Shown piece by piece: positions 32,001 to 44,775 of a stretch of DNA of 64,000 bases. The stretch lies in assembly GCA_963682175.1 (NCBI GenBank), contig OY821772.1, positions 60,162,925-60,226,924 on the forward strand, given 5' to 3'. The notes beneath the pieces were generated by a model. It was given only the letters and a program-made list of their open reading frames with translations. It had not been told where the DNA came from and did no database searches. The number at the start of each line of letters is the position of its first letter. Within the stretch, counting starts at the first letter, position 1. The stretch comes from Triglochin maritima (Eukaryota; Streptophyta; Magnoliopsida; Alismatales; Juncaginaceae). The translations under genes were made by a program, and so were the position numbers.

Positions 32001-35000
32001 ATTTTGTTTTGCTTTATGTTTTATGACAGGTTAGGTTTCATCCTGTACATCATGATATACTTGCAAGTGGAAGCTTAGATCACGAGGTTCGACTGTGGGA
32101 TGCTAACACCGCGAATTGTATCGGATCAAAAGATTTTCGTAATTCTTCTTTGTTAAACAGAATGCTACGCTTTCATTCCCCCTCCCCCATCTCCTTATCT
32201 ATGCTAACAATTTCGCTTACGAGATGCTTCAATTTTTTCCTCCTCCTAGATCGTCCTATTGCTTCTATTGCTTTCCATGCCCAGGGTGAACTCCTAGCAG
32301 TTGCTTCAGGTCACAAGGTATGGTGTTATTAGAGTGAAACGTGAACACCTAGCTTAAGGGAAGCCTGTGAAAGTGTTTCCCTACTTTAAAAATATATAAG
32401 GACGATCTTGGAGCATACATGAGCTCATATCCTTCTTATCTTGTCTCATGTGCTAGCTATATATATGGAACTACAATAGGCGCGAGGAAGCATCTACCCC
32501 CATCATTGTGCTAAAGACACGTCGGTCACTTAGGGCTGTTCACTTTCATCCACATGGTGCCCCATTTTTGTTAACTGCTGAGGTATATTACCATCTCCAC
32601 TGTTCTTTGTTGGTTTTTAAGTCCTTCCTAGTCAAACAGCATTATTTTCTGTTGTAGGTTAATGATCTTGATTCTCCAGATACTTCGTTAACTCCAGCAA
32701 CAACTACCAGTTATTTACAGTATGCCCCACCTGCAATGTTATTCGGAACTGTTCATTCCATTTACCATCCATGTGCTGAAGTAGGAGTGCCTTGGCCATG
32801 GTTACCATCATTTCTCCAAGGACATGAGAGACCATCACAACCTGAATCTGAGAACATTGATTCACAGAACATCCAAAGGGCAGAATGTTCTCTTTTGGGT
32901 GAAAGGCAATCACTCTCATTTGTCAGTAGTCAACATGATAATGAAGTTATGCCTAATTATCTCCCAGCTGATGCTGCAGAACATGCTAACTATGATAATG
33001 TTATGGCTGCTATGGACATAACCGAGGAGAGAAGCAACTTACAAAATTCATTTAATATCTATCATGGGTCTGGTATGCCTTCCTCCAGCAATCATCCTTC
33101 TGAGCCATCTGGGCTTGCTGACAATCTAATGCTTTTGAGAGGTTTAAATAGTGGGCAACATCATCATGTTGTCCCTTCTGATGATTCTATTTGCTGTGAG
33201 GTACCTATTCTACAAGGTTTGTTCCTGGGTCAGCCACATGCTGGCTCGCTTACGGCTTACCCTGGTAATAATTCTTATATAGATAATTCCCTTATCAATC
33301 AAGATTCATTTAGTTATTCAGTAACACCTAATTTACTGCCCATGCATAATGTAGAGTCATCGTTGGCTTCTTCTGACGTGCCCAATGGTTTAAGTCAATC
33401 TCAAGATCGTGCAAGCAGAAGAGCTTGTGATCGTCATCGTCTGCACCTTGATCCGACTGGACCCAGACGTTCCGATGCCATTCTTCAATTTAATATTCAT
33501 GGTAGGGGACCTCAGCCTCGTCCAGCTGGTATCAATATTGAACCTGAAGCTGCTAACACAGTTTCATCAGATTCTGCCACAGAATTGCCTTGTACAGTAA
33601 AGTTACGAATATGGTCCCATGATGTAAGAAAGCCTTCCAGTCCTCTTGATACCAGCATGTGCCGTTTGACAATTCCTCATGCTGTCCTTTGCAGGTATAA
33701 GTTATCTGCCCTTGGCTTCCAAAAAATTGCATCCTCTGCTGTTTTAGATTGATTATCTTTTGATGAATTTATGTCGTGCGTGTGAACATATTTTTTTACT
33801 AGCTTTTGTGCATATGTTACTCATGTGATTACGATGTTTCTGTTAATCTAGCAGCATTATGAGAATAACTCCACCAAGACGCATGAAATTTATTATATCA
33901 AGGCTATAGAAGTTAAATCATATTGTTATACCATAATGTCTTGAGTATTTTGGTAATGTATTCCTGTAATGCTTTAGTATTTGCACCAACGTTGAATGTC
34001 TATTTTCAATTATACCGGCAAAAGCTTGATTTTCTATCATAACCATAAGAAATCATGTCGCTGAAAATGAATCTAATATGAGGCTGAAAGTCAAAGAAAG
34101 TAAATAAAAAAAGTGCTGGATGGTTTGGGAAGGGATTTTTTGATTTTATAGGGGCAAATTAGTATAGAAAATGTAGCACGAATCTAAGATTCCAATATTA
34201 TTTTAAAGAGGTAGGTAAAATAAAAATGTAAATTTTCTATTATAACCTCCCGCCCAGTATTTTTCTATTACAACCATATAAAATCGTGTAAGCTAAAATG
34301 AATTTAAGATTTGAGGCTCAGAGAAAGTAATGAAAGTGCTGGATGACTGGGAAGGGTTTTCTTGATTTGTAGGGGCAAAACAAAAGAAGGAAAATGTGGC
34401 ACTAATCTAAGGGTCATACTCTCTTTTTAAAGAGATTGAATGAAGATAACAATAAATATAATATAAAGGGTTAGTTATTTGTTGATAATTGGAGTTAGTC
34501 GATTTTATAATTCTTGAACTGAGTAGAAATTCATACTGTATTCCTTGCTAAAGTTGTCCATGCACCAACCTTTTCATTCGCTAAGTTACTCGTTGATAAC
34601 TGGAGTTAGTCGATTTTATAATTCTTGAACTGAGTAGAAATTCATATTGTATTACTTGCTAAGGTTGTACATGCACCAACCTTTTCATTTGCTAAGTTAC
34701 TTGTTGATAACTGGAGTTAGTCGATTTTTATAATTCTTGAACTGAGTAGAAATGTCTATTTCCACTGTGTCAAAGATTAAGTTATTTTTTGACATTTGGA
34801 GCATCATGGACTATATCAAAGAGCTATTTAAACGATCTGCATTTCTTTTATTGTGGAATCGCAGATGGTCAGTTGCATTTGCATCATTTGGGTCAATTGG
34901 AAACAACCTCACTGTTTTACAGTGGTAGGGTTGTGTACATCCGACCCCCCCTTACCTTGCTTAGGCGGGAGCCTCTTCTGAGGCATTGGGGTTATGTTGA

Positions 35001-37600
35001 TATTGATGATTGATGATGAGTAGAAATTCCTACTGTATTCCTTGCTCAAGTTGTCCATGCACCAACCTTTTAATTTGCTCTACTAGCTATTTTTTGCAAT
35101 TTATAAAATAAAATATTTATGGTATAAAATCAACAGAAGTGTTATCTCATCTGTGTAATAGCTACAGCTAATACCATAGTATAATAGTGAAATGGTTAAA
35201 TGTGGGTATTTTTGCAATATATTTGACTTCTTTTTTGCGACAGTGAAATGGGTGCCCATTTTTCTCCTTGCGGGCGATTTTTAGCTGCTTGTGTTGCTTG
35301 TGTTCTCCCGCACGTGGAAGGAGATCCTGGATTAAATTCTCACCCACATCTTGATGCCACAGATGGTGGAGCATCCCCAACTAGACATCCAATTTCAGGG
35401 CACAAAGTCATTTATGAGCTTCGAGTTTATTCTCTTGAGGCTGCAACGTAGGACTCCATTTCACCTGTATTCTTCCACTGGATTTATTTTTTACCTTATG
35501 GATGACCACCTTCTAATCTATTTAATGTTTTACAGCTTTGGGTTGGTTCTATCCTCCAGGGCGATTAGAGCTGCTCATTGTTTGACATCTATTCAGGTTA
35601 GTTCATGATGTGGTTTTTTTATGATTTTCTTAATTAGCTCAATTCTTATTCAGTTGATATCCTTTTCCTAATCCTTACATTCCTTCGTGACACAAACACT
35701 CAAGACACTATGAGTCCTTATGAGTCATATCATTTACTAAAGACAGATCCGTGCCATCCTGTTTTTTTAGATGGTGGAAGAATGTGCATTTTCCCCTATC
35801 CGAGATTTCAAACTCATTTTGCTTCTACATGATATCTTTTGATTCCAGTTCTATTCCTTGCAAAGGCTTGTGGAGTTTTATTGAAAAGATACTAAGATTC
35901 AGTCTTTGTTAACGTATCACACACTAGATGCTAGGGTTGAAGTTGAACACATCCTATTTAAAATGAATTAACAGAAATTTATATATTTGAGTCCAATAAG
36001 CAAATCAAACATAAGTAGCACCTCATTTAAAACCATGTCCCAACTAAACCTCACAACCTGACCATAAAGTAGTTGCACCCAATTGCACATCATTGAGATC
36101 TTAATTATCTATCTAGTTCAAAATGACATAGCCAGACCAGTGCTGCTAAGTTGGCACCAGTTGACATCAATTTGATCCTACTGGACCAAAATAAAGACCT
36201 AATGCCTCTCACGTGGTCCAACTTTCTCTATTAATATCAAATTATCAACCTAGTTAAGTGACGCCAAAATAAACTAAACTCTATATGCACTAAACAAGAT
36301 CGAGTTAGCCCAAAGGTATACCATCATTTTGTTTTTTATTGTCTCTTTGTGTCTCTTTTAGATGGAAATATATATATTTATGTATGTGTATGGTGCACTT
36401 GGAATGAGGGTAAAAATTAAAAGGAGAGAAATTTCGGAGTAATAATTATGGTAATAATCGTTTAGGGGAGTAATAATTATTTTCCCCCAGGTTTGGTATG
36501 TGAAAGGAAAATTTCATGGAGTATAATCTCAAAAGTTGAGAAAACCCAACCTGACCTGACAAAATTAGTACAAATCGGGTGAGATTTCATTTTTAGTCCT
36601 ACAATATATTTCTACCAAATAGATGTGTTAGAAGTGAAAAAAGAAAATAAAAATTCCACAATTTTTACCCCATGGGAGAGGAAGGAATGGATTACCCCCA
36701 TATGGGGGTAATAGATTTTCCAACCCTAATCTTTCCCCCCATTCCAAGCATGGTTTAGGGGGTGAAAAATTACGCCTTATTACACCCATACCAAGCACAC
36801 CCATATATGTATTCTTCGAGTTCCATTGATTTGGTCTTCCAACTTTGCAGTTTTCTCCGACATCTGAACACATATTAGTGGCATATGGTCGTCGTCATGG
36901 ATCACTGCTGAGAAGCTTTATTACAGATGGGGAGGCAAAAATGCATGTCTATACTATTCTGGAGGTAAACACTCATGTAGGACAACTTCTAAGAAAGTGG
37001 ATTAATCACACATCCAGGCTTAAAACGGGTTATGAGATGGCTATTAATGATTTATCTTAGTATTATCCTCCAGTCTTCTTATAAATGAGTTTTCTCTGAT
37101 TCCCAAACATCTTGTACTATAGAGCAACCCTACATAGAGTGGTCACCGCAGGTTTACACTTCTTTTTAGACAAGTTAAAAGCTTGATTTGTCATAAATGA
37201 AAAAAAAAGTTTGAGGGTTTGACTTAATCATGGTTTACAGCTTCATCAATGATTGAAACCTAAGTATTTATGCAGTTCTTGTGCCTTTTATCTTCAGGTA
37301 TACAGAGTTTCGAATATGGAACTTGTGAGAGTTCTTCCCAGCGTCGAAGATGAAGTCAACGTCGCTTGCTTTCATCCCTTGGCAGGATATGGACTTGTAT
37401 ATGGAACAAAGGTGACTAACATGCACACTGCATTCATTGTTCCTCGTCTCTGTTGAAATTCTGAAATAAAATCTATAAACTGAGTAATCCCTTTCATGTA
37501 TTATCAGGAAGGAAAGCTTAGAATGCTCAACTTCGACGATCGTAGTGAGAATTGCACAGGACCAAATCACCTCGATGATATGTTGGGAGTTTATTTATGA
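29011..37600 (+). CDS. AMBRA1-like WD40-repeat protein
   Basis: Thirteen exons: 29011-29108, 29595-29750, 29822-29938, 30027-30111, 32030-32138, 32250-32317, 32457-32582, 32658-33694, 35244-35447, 35536-35596, 36851-36964, 37298-37411, 37508-37600. Phases join cleanly to 2382 nt (793 residues). WD40 repeats start near residue 108 (STIAAAFSSDGRTLASTHGD) and include ILASGSLDHEVRLWD and LRAVHFHPHGAPFLLTAE. A Ser/His-rich linker encoded by the 1037-bp exon follows. Propeller-like sequence then resumes (GAHFSPCGRFLAACV, FSPTSEHILVAYGRRHG) and ends EGKLRMLNFDD...LDDMLGVYL. A propeller split by a long insertion is characteristic of AMBRA1 and its plant relatives. Animal AMBRA1 is a DDB1-CUL4 substrate receptor acting in autophagy and cell-cycle control; the plant role is inferred. 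Introns 8 and 10 hold a retroposon and a MITE. Confidence 0.9.
34481..35085. repeat. 111-bp minisatellite in AMBRA1-like intron 8, interrupted by a retroposon
   Basis: Units starting GTTGATAACTGGAGTTAGTC occur at 34481, 34592 and 34703 (period 111). The third unit is cut at 34753 by the retroposon and resumes at 35017 with TGAGTAGAAATTCCTACTGT up to about 35085. Confidence 0.9.
34743..35027 (+). mobile_element. Au-SINE-like retroposon copy B with 11-bp target duplication
   Basis: TGAGTAGAAAT at 34743-34753 and 35017-35027 brackets a 263-bp insert (34754-35016). It shares with copy A the 5' block TGACATTTGGAGCATCATGG, the middle TTTGGGTCAATTGGAAAC and the 3' block GCTTAGGCGGGAGCCTCTTC, plus a TTGATATTGATGATTGATGA tail. 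Its C tract is only C7. The copies are about 90% alike by eye. No coding capacity. Confidence 0.85.
36391..36803. mobile_element. Tourist-like MITE in AMBRA1-like intron 10
   Basis: The left end GGTGCACTTGGAATGAGGGT and the complement of the right end GGTGTGCTTGGTATGGGTGT form an imperfect terminal inverted repeat. Internal sequences (GGAGTAATAATTA, TGGGGGTAAT) are typical of such MITEs. The right end is about 50 bp before exon 11. Confidence 0.65.
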
Positions 37601-38518
37601 TTCGTTCTTAACACTTTGTAACATATATGTGGTCACTTCATTTAGTTGCAATTGTAATGTACCCACTAGTCATGTTTATCCTATATATATTTTTAATATT
37701 GTTGCTTAAGATTTCACAATTTTCTCATAAGTTATACGCATGCTGTTTAGTTTAAGAGTTCTAAACCCTTAAAACGTATCCAGGCATGACTAACGATTTT
37801 AGTGCAGATATATTTTTGAACATATGCTCGATTGGTACTTTTAAATTGCTTCCACTTCATCTGTCTTTCTGTGGCACAATGTAAATCTGTTTTTAGCTCG
37901 GCAACCACCAAGCCCTCACTCGATTTACTTCAAATAAAGTAAAATTTTAATTTTTTTAAGTCTGGCAAAAATATACCATATGTTGCAATATTGCTTGTTC
38001 AAGTTCTGATGGAACTGATCATGTAGACCATCCATGTTTCGATCCACCTTGACCCTTTTCTTATAGGCCACCCACTTCTGCTTTGTCACTGCGAATTTAA
38101 TGCACGTACAATGTAAGATTGACGCATGTTCGTTTATCTTCTGCATTAAGAACTGTTAGTACTTAGTAATATGATGAAAAATAGCTCCATGTTCAAAATT
38201 TGAAGCCACTGCGAGTCAAGGCAAAGTGTTTCTTTTGAATGCTTATTCCATTTTACTCTGATAAAACGACATGACTCGAATCGAATCTTCAGAGATTTGA
38301 TACTGTTTCTGGTTATTTCTTTACTAAATCTACAAGCTTGACTACTTTCATTTTCTTATAATGAGAACAAATCTATCTCTATCATGAAAGACTTCCCAGT
38401 TGCCTACGTGGCTATAATTTCGCACATTTGCAAACTATTCGTCCTTATTTTTCTAGATTTTTATTATTATTATAAAATTGAAAAGAATCTTCGCCTTCGT
38501 TCCCGGCCTTCGGTTCCA
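37601..38518. other. Downstream flank of the AMBRA1-like gene
   Basis: 3' UTR and AT-rich spacer with no recognised gene. Confidence 0.4.
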
Positions 38519-38654
38519 CACGTGTGGCATCTTCTACTGCACGTGCACAACAATCATCAGATCCTTCTAGAGAAAGATGCCACTTGTGTCGGCATCGTAC
38601 CTCCCAAGATCCCACGGTCAAGGCTCTACTCATCCAATCACACTTCGCCACGTG
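38519..38654. promoter_or_regulatory. Orphan G-box cluster
   Basis: CACGTG occurs at 38519-38524, 38540-38545 and 38649-38654. Nearby are a heat-shock-element-like TTCTAGAGAAA (38563-38573), CCAAT at 38632 and an inverted TTTGACT/AGTCAAA pair at 38675-38691 (W-box core TTGAC). It looks like a stress promoter, but no coding start follows on either strand within 1 kb. Confidence 0.4.
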
Positions 38655-38762
38655 ACAGGACCTGGAAAACGCCCAGTCAAACCTTTGACTGTCTTGGTAG
38701 GCACACCATTCACCCGGTGTTTGAGGTTCACATGTAACCAATCTAAATCACATTTTACATAA

Positions 38763-39456
38763 GATTTTTCCATCATATCCATGTTTTAGATAGATATACG
38801 GCAAGACATATTCCACGTGGAAAATTATAGCGTGGATTGTCCTTGCTGTAATATCCAAATCTTAGCTGGTTTTGTTTATAGAAGAAATGTTAGCTGTTGG
38901 TTATTCATTTGCCTCTCCTTTTTTCCTTCTTTTAAACTCATATTGGTATAATTTCGTAGATAAACATTAAATATTTTATTTATTTTTCTTCCAAATTTGT
39001 TAGATGTTCTTCAAGTTGATGTAACATTTAAATGGTACCTCCGTCTTACGTAATGTTCAGTTTTAAAATGTTGCTCTCATTTATTATTATAATCAAGCAT
39101 ATAATTATAAAAGGGTCATCTACTCATCTACTATATTATATCTTTTTTTCTTATTATTAAAACTTTACATTGAAGTGGCTAGTAGAAGAATTAAATTGAT
39201 TTTATTTCCAGACGGGAGGATTACTGATGAATTTTTGAAAAAATTAAATATATTGATGATATAAAAATTCTTAGTTGTGGTCATTTTTATTCATAAAACA
39301 CAATAATAAAATAATATACGATTTTGCATTGTTTGTGATTGTAATTATTTGATAATAAATATTTGTCTAACTATAATACATTTTGTTATTAAATATTCCA
39401 AGATTTACCCCAGCATTGCGTCACTTTTAGCCAAGGGGTAGAACAATGTGCTTGTA
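38763..39456. other. AT-rich spacer, nothing recognised
   Basis: No exon-like or repeat structure seen. Confidence 0.4.
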
Positions 39457-40144
39457 TAGGGTTATAAATGAGGCGAGTTTAACCCGCCGCCCCGCCAAAT
39501 ACAAATTGTGGCAAAAAATCCTAACCTACCGACCCGCCACGCGACAACCCTCTTAATAAATGAGGCGGATTGTGGTTGTCTCGCAACCCGTCCCGCCTCA
39601 CCCGTAGCCTTCACAAAATATTATTTATTTAATCAATATATATTATGTTATAAATATATAATTAAGATTTTAGTACTAAGACTATAAACCTAGTATATAT
39701 TACACCTCTACATCAGTTCTAACTTATATAATTAAGATCATTTATGTTTTTATATTTCTTTTTTTTATCTTATGGTTATTTAACTTTACATTATATATTG
39801 TGAAAATAGATTGTGTTATATGCATTTTTTATCAAGTTGTTTGGTGATATATATGAACATTTTGTTGATCAAGGTGATATATATGAACTTGTTATGGTTG
39901 TACAAGTTTTAAGTTATAAAATTTTACAGGTTTTAATTTATAAACATAAAAATTTAAAGACTCATGTCACTCAACCAACTTAACATGCCTAACCCATCAT
40001 GCACTCGCCTAATCCACCATTAACGGGACAGGTAATGGTTGTTAATTTTTTGCTCCACTCCACTTCGTCTACCCACTTAACTTAGGCGAGACGGGTAGCA
40101 ATGATGGTAAAAATCCACCCCACCTCGCCATATTTACGACCCTA
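39457..40144. mobile_element. hAT-type element, same CCCGCC-word family as 7144-7638
   Basis: Left end TAGGGTTATAAATGAGGCGA; complement of the right end TAGGGTCGTAAATATGGCGA. Flanking octamers TGCTTGTA and ATTTTGTA share 5 of 8 bases, so the target duplication is eroded. Word arrays (AACCCGCC, CGCCCCGCC) sit at both ends of a 400-bp AT-rich core. No coding capacity. Confidence 0.65.
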
Positions 40145-40369
40145 ATTTTGTAGGACAAGTATCTCTCAACTCAATGCTCGTTTTGAGGACATGCGTTCTT
40201 GGCTTTCAGTATTTACGTCTTGATGTTTGCAAATCAACCTAATTGTAAAAAGTTACACTCAAACAACTTAGGTGGAGAATCACGAGTGGAGTAGATCATA
40301 GGCATCTAACAATTTATAAATCAAATCTAGATGTTGCGTCTCATAATCACAACTTTTGTTCCTTCTTAT

Positions 40370-40790
40370 GTCATCACTAATTATGACCCGGACGACGTCA
40401 TAAGCATTCTCTCTCTTCTCTCTCTCTTTCACATCAGCTTTCTCTCTTCCCAACCTACTTTCTTCATTCCTACACTATTCACATCTTAACTACAACCCAC
40501 AACAACTTATCTCTCTCATCCTCATCATTTCGGGGTCCATCTTAGATTTTTTTTAATTTTTTTTATTTTAAAAATTCAAAAAAATCAAAACAATTATAAA
40601 ACGTATTTTCAAAAAATAAATAAATAAAATTCAAACAAAAAATTTAAAAAATCAAAACAAAAAAAAACCAAAACAAAACAAAAAACCCAAAAAACAATAA
40701 ATTATTCAACGACCCGTACGACCGGGTCATCAGTTGATGACCGGTCGCGGGGGGAGGGGAGGGGGGATAATAATCCCGTTGGGATGCTCT
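40370..40790. mobile_element. Possible Harbinger-like MITE
   Basis: The right edge reads CCCGTTGGGATGCTCTTA, the complement of a TAAGAGCATCCCAACGGG-type end shared with other elements in the window. Inside are CT-rich and A-rich tracts and a palindromic GACCGGGTCATCAGTTGATGACC-like motif at 40718-40745. The left end is uncertain. Confidence 0.35.
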
Positions 40791-41205
40791 TAGATTTCTC
40801 CCTAAATTCTAAACCTAACCAAAGAACGCCTTATTATTTATCTAACCCAGCATGTAATTCATTGATTAAATATCAAATAGTTCAAACCAAAACTAACTGC
40901 CATAAAAATCCACCAACCGTAACGGTGAGGCATCATGCCCATTCAGGCAACCAGACCAATTTCAGACTTGTATTTTCCCATGTGATCATGACCACCTTAC
41001 CTATGATATCAACACCTGCCCTTCTTAATACAAAAAAAAACACCTACCCTTCTTCATATCATCAGTAAAGAAACATATATAGCACTGTTCACACACACAC
41101 ATTTTGTCATATATTCTTCATTTTCTTCCTTCTTATCCATCACCACCACTACCACTTCTCTCACTTCTTTTTGTCCAACACCAAGAAGTGCTCTTCTTCT
41201 TGGCA

Positions 41206-41764
41206 ATGGCTACTCAGTCAGATCCAAAGAGCATGGACACTGACCAACCAAAACTCACCATCCATGTTGAGAAAAATCCATCAGAAGCGCGTTTGCAGGA
41301 ATTAGGAATCAAGTCATGGCCCAAGTAAGCAACTTTTATAACACATAATGTTTTATTTTTATTTTTATGGGCATCACATGTTCCTCATACTAAACCATTA
41401 CACCACATAGAATCATATTTTTAATTTTCCAAAATTTATTCATCATTTATAGTTGCACTAACATGTTTGACTATGCATGTTTATGTGTCTTTTCCATTTA
41501 GATCTGATAAAGTTTGTTAATTTTTATTAATTAACATTATGTTGGATGCAAAGATGGGGATGCCCACCAGGGAAGTTCCCCTTAAAGTTTGATGCAGAAG
41601 AGACATGCTATCTTCTTAGAGGAAGGGTGAAGGCTTACACCAAAGGCACCTCTGAGTGTGTAGAGTTTGGAGCAGGAGACCTTGTGGTCATCCCCAAAGG
41701 CCTCAGTTGCACTTGGGATGTCTCAGTTGCTGTGGATAAACACTACAAATTTGATTCATCTTGA
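41206..41764 (+). CDS. Small plant cupin (Cupin_3 / DUF861, RmlC-like)
   Basis: Exons 41206-41324 and 41554-41764 join at ...KSWPK | WGCPPGKFPLKF (split codon) to give 109 residues. The N-terminus is MATQSDPKSMDTDQPKLTIH. The single cupin barrel is shown by the motif ETCYLLRGRVKAY, the turn FGAGDLVVIPKG and the closing SCTWDVSVAVDKHYKF. Size and sequence match the single-domain plant cupins annotated as RmlC-like or EutQ-like proteins, whose substrate is unknown. The usual metal-binding histidines are not evident, as in other members. The ATG follows a short CT-rich leader. The start is fixed by the conserved LTIHVEKNPSE block downstream. Confidence 0.9.
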
Positions 41765-42872
41765 TTAATACCACCTACTTCTTGTTTCCTCTTTGTTTGG
41801 TTACTTGTGGTACATCTCTTTGGTTGATGTCTTCTTAATTCCCCTCTAATGACGTTTGTGTGCTTATTAATCCATGTTCTAAATTTCTTGTTCTCATCTA
41901 TAGAATCGTGTTAACAAAGATGTTATGAGCCATATGAATTGGTCAAAAGGACAAGAGAAGTTCATATGCGTAGGTCAAGCCATGGTGGCCTCTTCATGGG
42001 AAACTTATTTATTCCCTTAAATGAGCACTGAATGCCCCCTTTGACCAATCTGTTTTGGTATTTTTGTAATGATTTTTTTTCTTTTATATGCATTTGCATG
42101 ACTATCCTAAAACGTTTTGGGTTTGACCTAAAATTTATTCCATCTTCATCTCCAACTATATTGCTGTAATATGCAAAATACAAGAAAATCCAAGAGAAAA
42201 CCCATTTTTTTTCCAGTATACACACTATTTATTGCATCTTTTCATGACTCTCCATGTTTATTACTTTATATACATTATCATTAGAGCTTCTTATGGAGAT
42301 TAAGTTAGTGGGTGACGTCTAAAAATACTTGGTAAATTTTATATTCTAGCTAGATGCAACTGCAGAAGAAGAAGAAGAAGAAGAAGAACAATGATGATGT
42401 TAGAATTAATAGAAGAAAACCCTCAATTTCTCCTACAATATGGCAACACTCTTATTGCGATTACAAAAATCAAAATGGAGATCAAAAATAGGTAATAAAT
42501 ATGGATTCAAAGGGAGAAAAATGCATATACATTTGAGAATGTGAAGCAAAGGAACAAACACTTTCTAGGGTTTCAAATTCCAAAGGGTTACATATATATC
42601 TTAGGTATAGTTGTGTTTATAGTCATCTATTTTATTATTGCAATTATCTACTTAAAAAAACATATCTTACATGGTTTGGTTGGGTTTGCAGAGGTCACTG
42701 TTTTGATTACAATGCCAACAGTGCGTTGTCATGGGTGGGACACTAAAGAGAGAGTTCCCTCTTTTTACTTAGACAACCTTTTGTCTTTAATACCAGCACA
42801 ACCACCCCACGACTGCCACGACAGTTCACCTGATAAGTACAATTGTTTTTTTGATAATTTTGAAGTACACTA
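41765..42872. other. 3' flank and spacer; (GAA)n microsatellite at 42364-42388
   Basis: No gene recognised. An eight-unit AGA/GAA run is the only repeat I can define. Confidence 0.5.
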
Positions 42873-43226
42873 AAACCATCTTTATTGGCGCCCGAGTACA
42901 AATCAACTCACCTACAAATTCCTTAACAATTACCAAATCACTCAGTCACACTACAATATTTGCTGTCACGTCATTATTTTTATTCTATTATCTAAAACTC
43001 TAACAACAATCAACAAAATATATTAATAATCATTATTGTAATCACTCAATTTAATTAATTCATTCGATTTGAATTAACAATTAATATATAAATACGAAAA
43101 TATTTTTTTATTTAGGAAACCGCATTACATAGTACATTAACTGAAAATTTAAATACTAAAACTAGAAATACATTTTTAAATACTGAAGCTACAAATACAT
43201 CAAGACATATTTACTCCAAATCGTTG

Positions 43227-44522
43227 TCATATATTGTCGACCAAATCGGCTTGAAGGTTCAAATGTGTAGTGCGATCACGCAATTGATCTCTCCTCATCA
43301 AATACCTGTTAATGTCCACTATACGGTTAGTAGAATACTGTACTGGGTAGTCCATGGAATTTCCAGGTTGATCCTGAATAAATTCATTCCAATCTCCAAA
43401 ATGAGCATAAGAGTCACGTTCATCATCCACTATCATATTATGCATTACAATGCAGACTGTCATTATCTTGTTAAGCAGAACCTTACTCCCTGCAAGAGAT
43501 GATTTCTTCACTATTGCGAACCACGCTTGCAAGACTCCAAATGCACGTTCTACATCTTTGCGTGCCACTTCTTGTCATTCAGCAAATAACAAGTCCGTCG
43601 GTGTTTGTGGATGAGCAACTGACGGAATGAATGCCTCACATTTTGGATAAATATCATCTGTAAGATAGTATCTCATATCATATCGAGAACCGTTAACCTC
43701 AAAATTCACAAGTGGAGTCCGTCCTTCCATTACGTCATCGAAAAAGGGAGAGCGTTGTAGGACATTTAAGTCGTTGCATGAACCTGATGTGCCAAAAAAG
43801 AGTGTCATGTCCACAAATCAGCCGACGCCACTGCCTCAAGGACACGAGTGACATTACCACTACGCCCTTGATATTGACCCCTCCATCCAACTGGGTAATT
43901 TTTTCCACACCTAGTGCATGCAATCAATACTTCCTACCATGCTTGGGAACCCATGCTGCTCACCAATGTGAAGTAGTCGTGATAAATCAGCGACATTTGG
44001 TTTTCGTAGGTACTCACCACCGAAGTTATTGATTACACCATCACATAATTATTCAAGTGTGTTCTTCGTCGTGCATTCGCTTAGCTTTAAGTATTCGTCC
44101 ACTACATCAGCCGTTACGCCATATGCTAGCATTCGGATAACCGCAATACATTTTTGCAGGCCGGAGATCCTCATCCGACCGATGGCGTCCGGTACACGTT
44201 GGAAGAAGACATTGGAGGCCTCAACGACACTTACAATGCGAAGAAAAACATATTTTCGCATCTTAAATCTTCTCCTGAAAATGTTGTCAGGATAAACAAG
44301 GTCGTTAGAAAAATAATCGGCAATTAAACGACGGTAACCAAACTCTCTATCTCTATCTGGGTTCGTAGTTTGCCTTCTACGCCTCTTAGGACGTGTACTT
44401 TGTTGATCCCCCACTTCAGAGACATACTCTGTTAAGGAGTCTAACACTTGTTCGTAAGCTTCGTCATCGGATGATGAAGACGGTGAGGACTTTGACACGG
44501 AGGACTTATCGGATGAAGACAT
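43227..44522 (-). pseudogene. PIF/Harbinger transposase (HARBI1-like, DDE_4), broken
   Basis: Starts MSSSDKSSVSKSSPSSSSDD at 44522, through the conserved FRRRFKMRKYVFLRIV and MRISGLQKCIAVIRMLAYG. It then loses frame near 44050-43820, where the expected IDCMHWxWKN region is interrupted by TAG and frameshifts. Homology resumes with FFGTSGSCNDLNVLQRSPFF and YYLTDDIYPKCEAFIPS. A further in-frame TGA follows FAE at 43577-43575, before the C-terminal ARKDVERAFGVLQAWFAI block. At least one catalytic region is destroyed, so it cannot make an active protein. Confidence 0.85.
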
Positions 44523-44608
44523 CGGTAGTGGATGAAATGTATTTGTGAGATATGGTAGAACCAACCATGAGAACTGTATTTGTAGATGTGAGAAATAACG
44601 TTTTAGTG

Positions 44609-44775
44609 CGCGCGTGACTACACGGAGCACAAGAGGATAACATCGAATCTTAGACCACTCAAGCATCGATGACCTACAGTGTGCGCGTGACTACACAGAG
44701 CATAAGACGATAACATCAAATCTTGGACCACTCGAGCATCGAGGACCTACAGTGTGCGCGTGACTACACAGAGCA
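44609..44775. repeat. 73-bp tandem repeat in Harbinger element 1
   Basis: CGCGTGACTACACAGAGCAT-type units start at 44611, 44684 and 44757. The first is slightly diverged. Confidence 0.9.

Noticed and set aside
38384..38741. ORFs of about 100-117 codons on both strands over the G-box cluster
   Set aside because: Both strands are open and the sequence is better explained as a cis-element cluster; no family resemblance.
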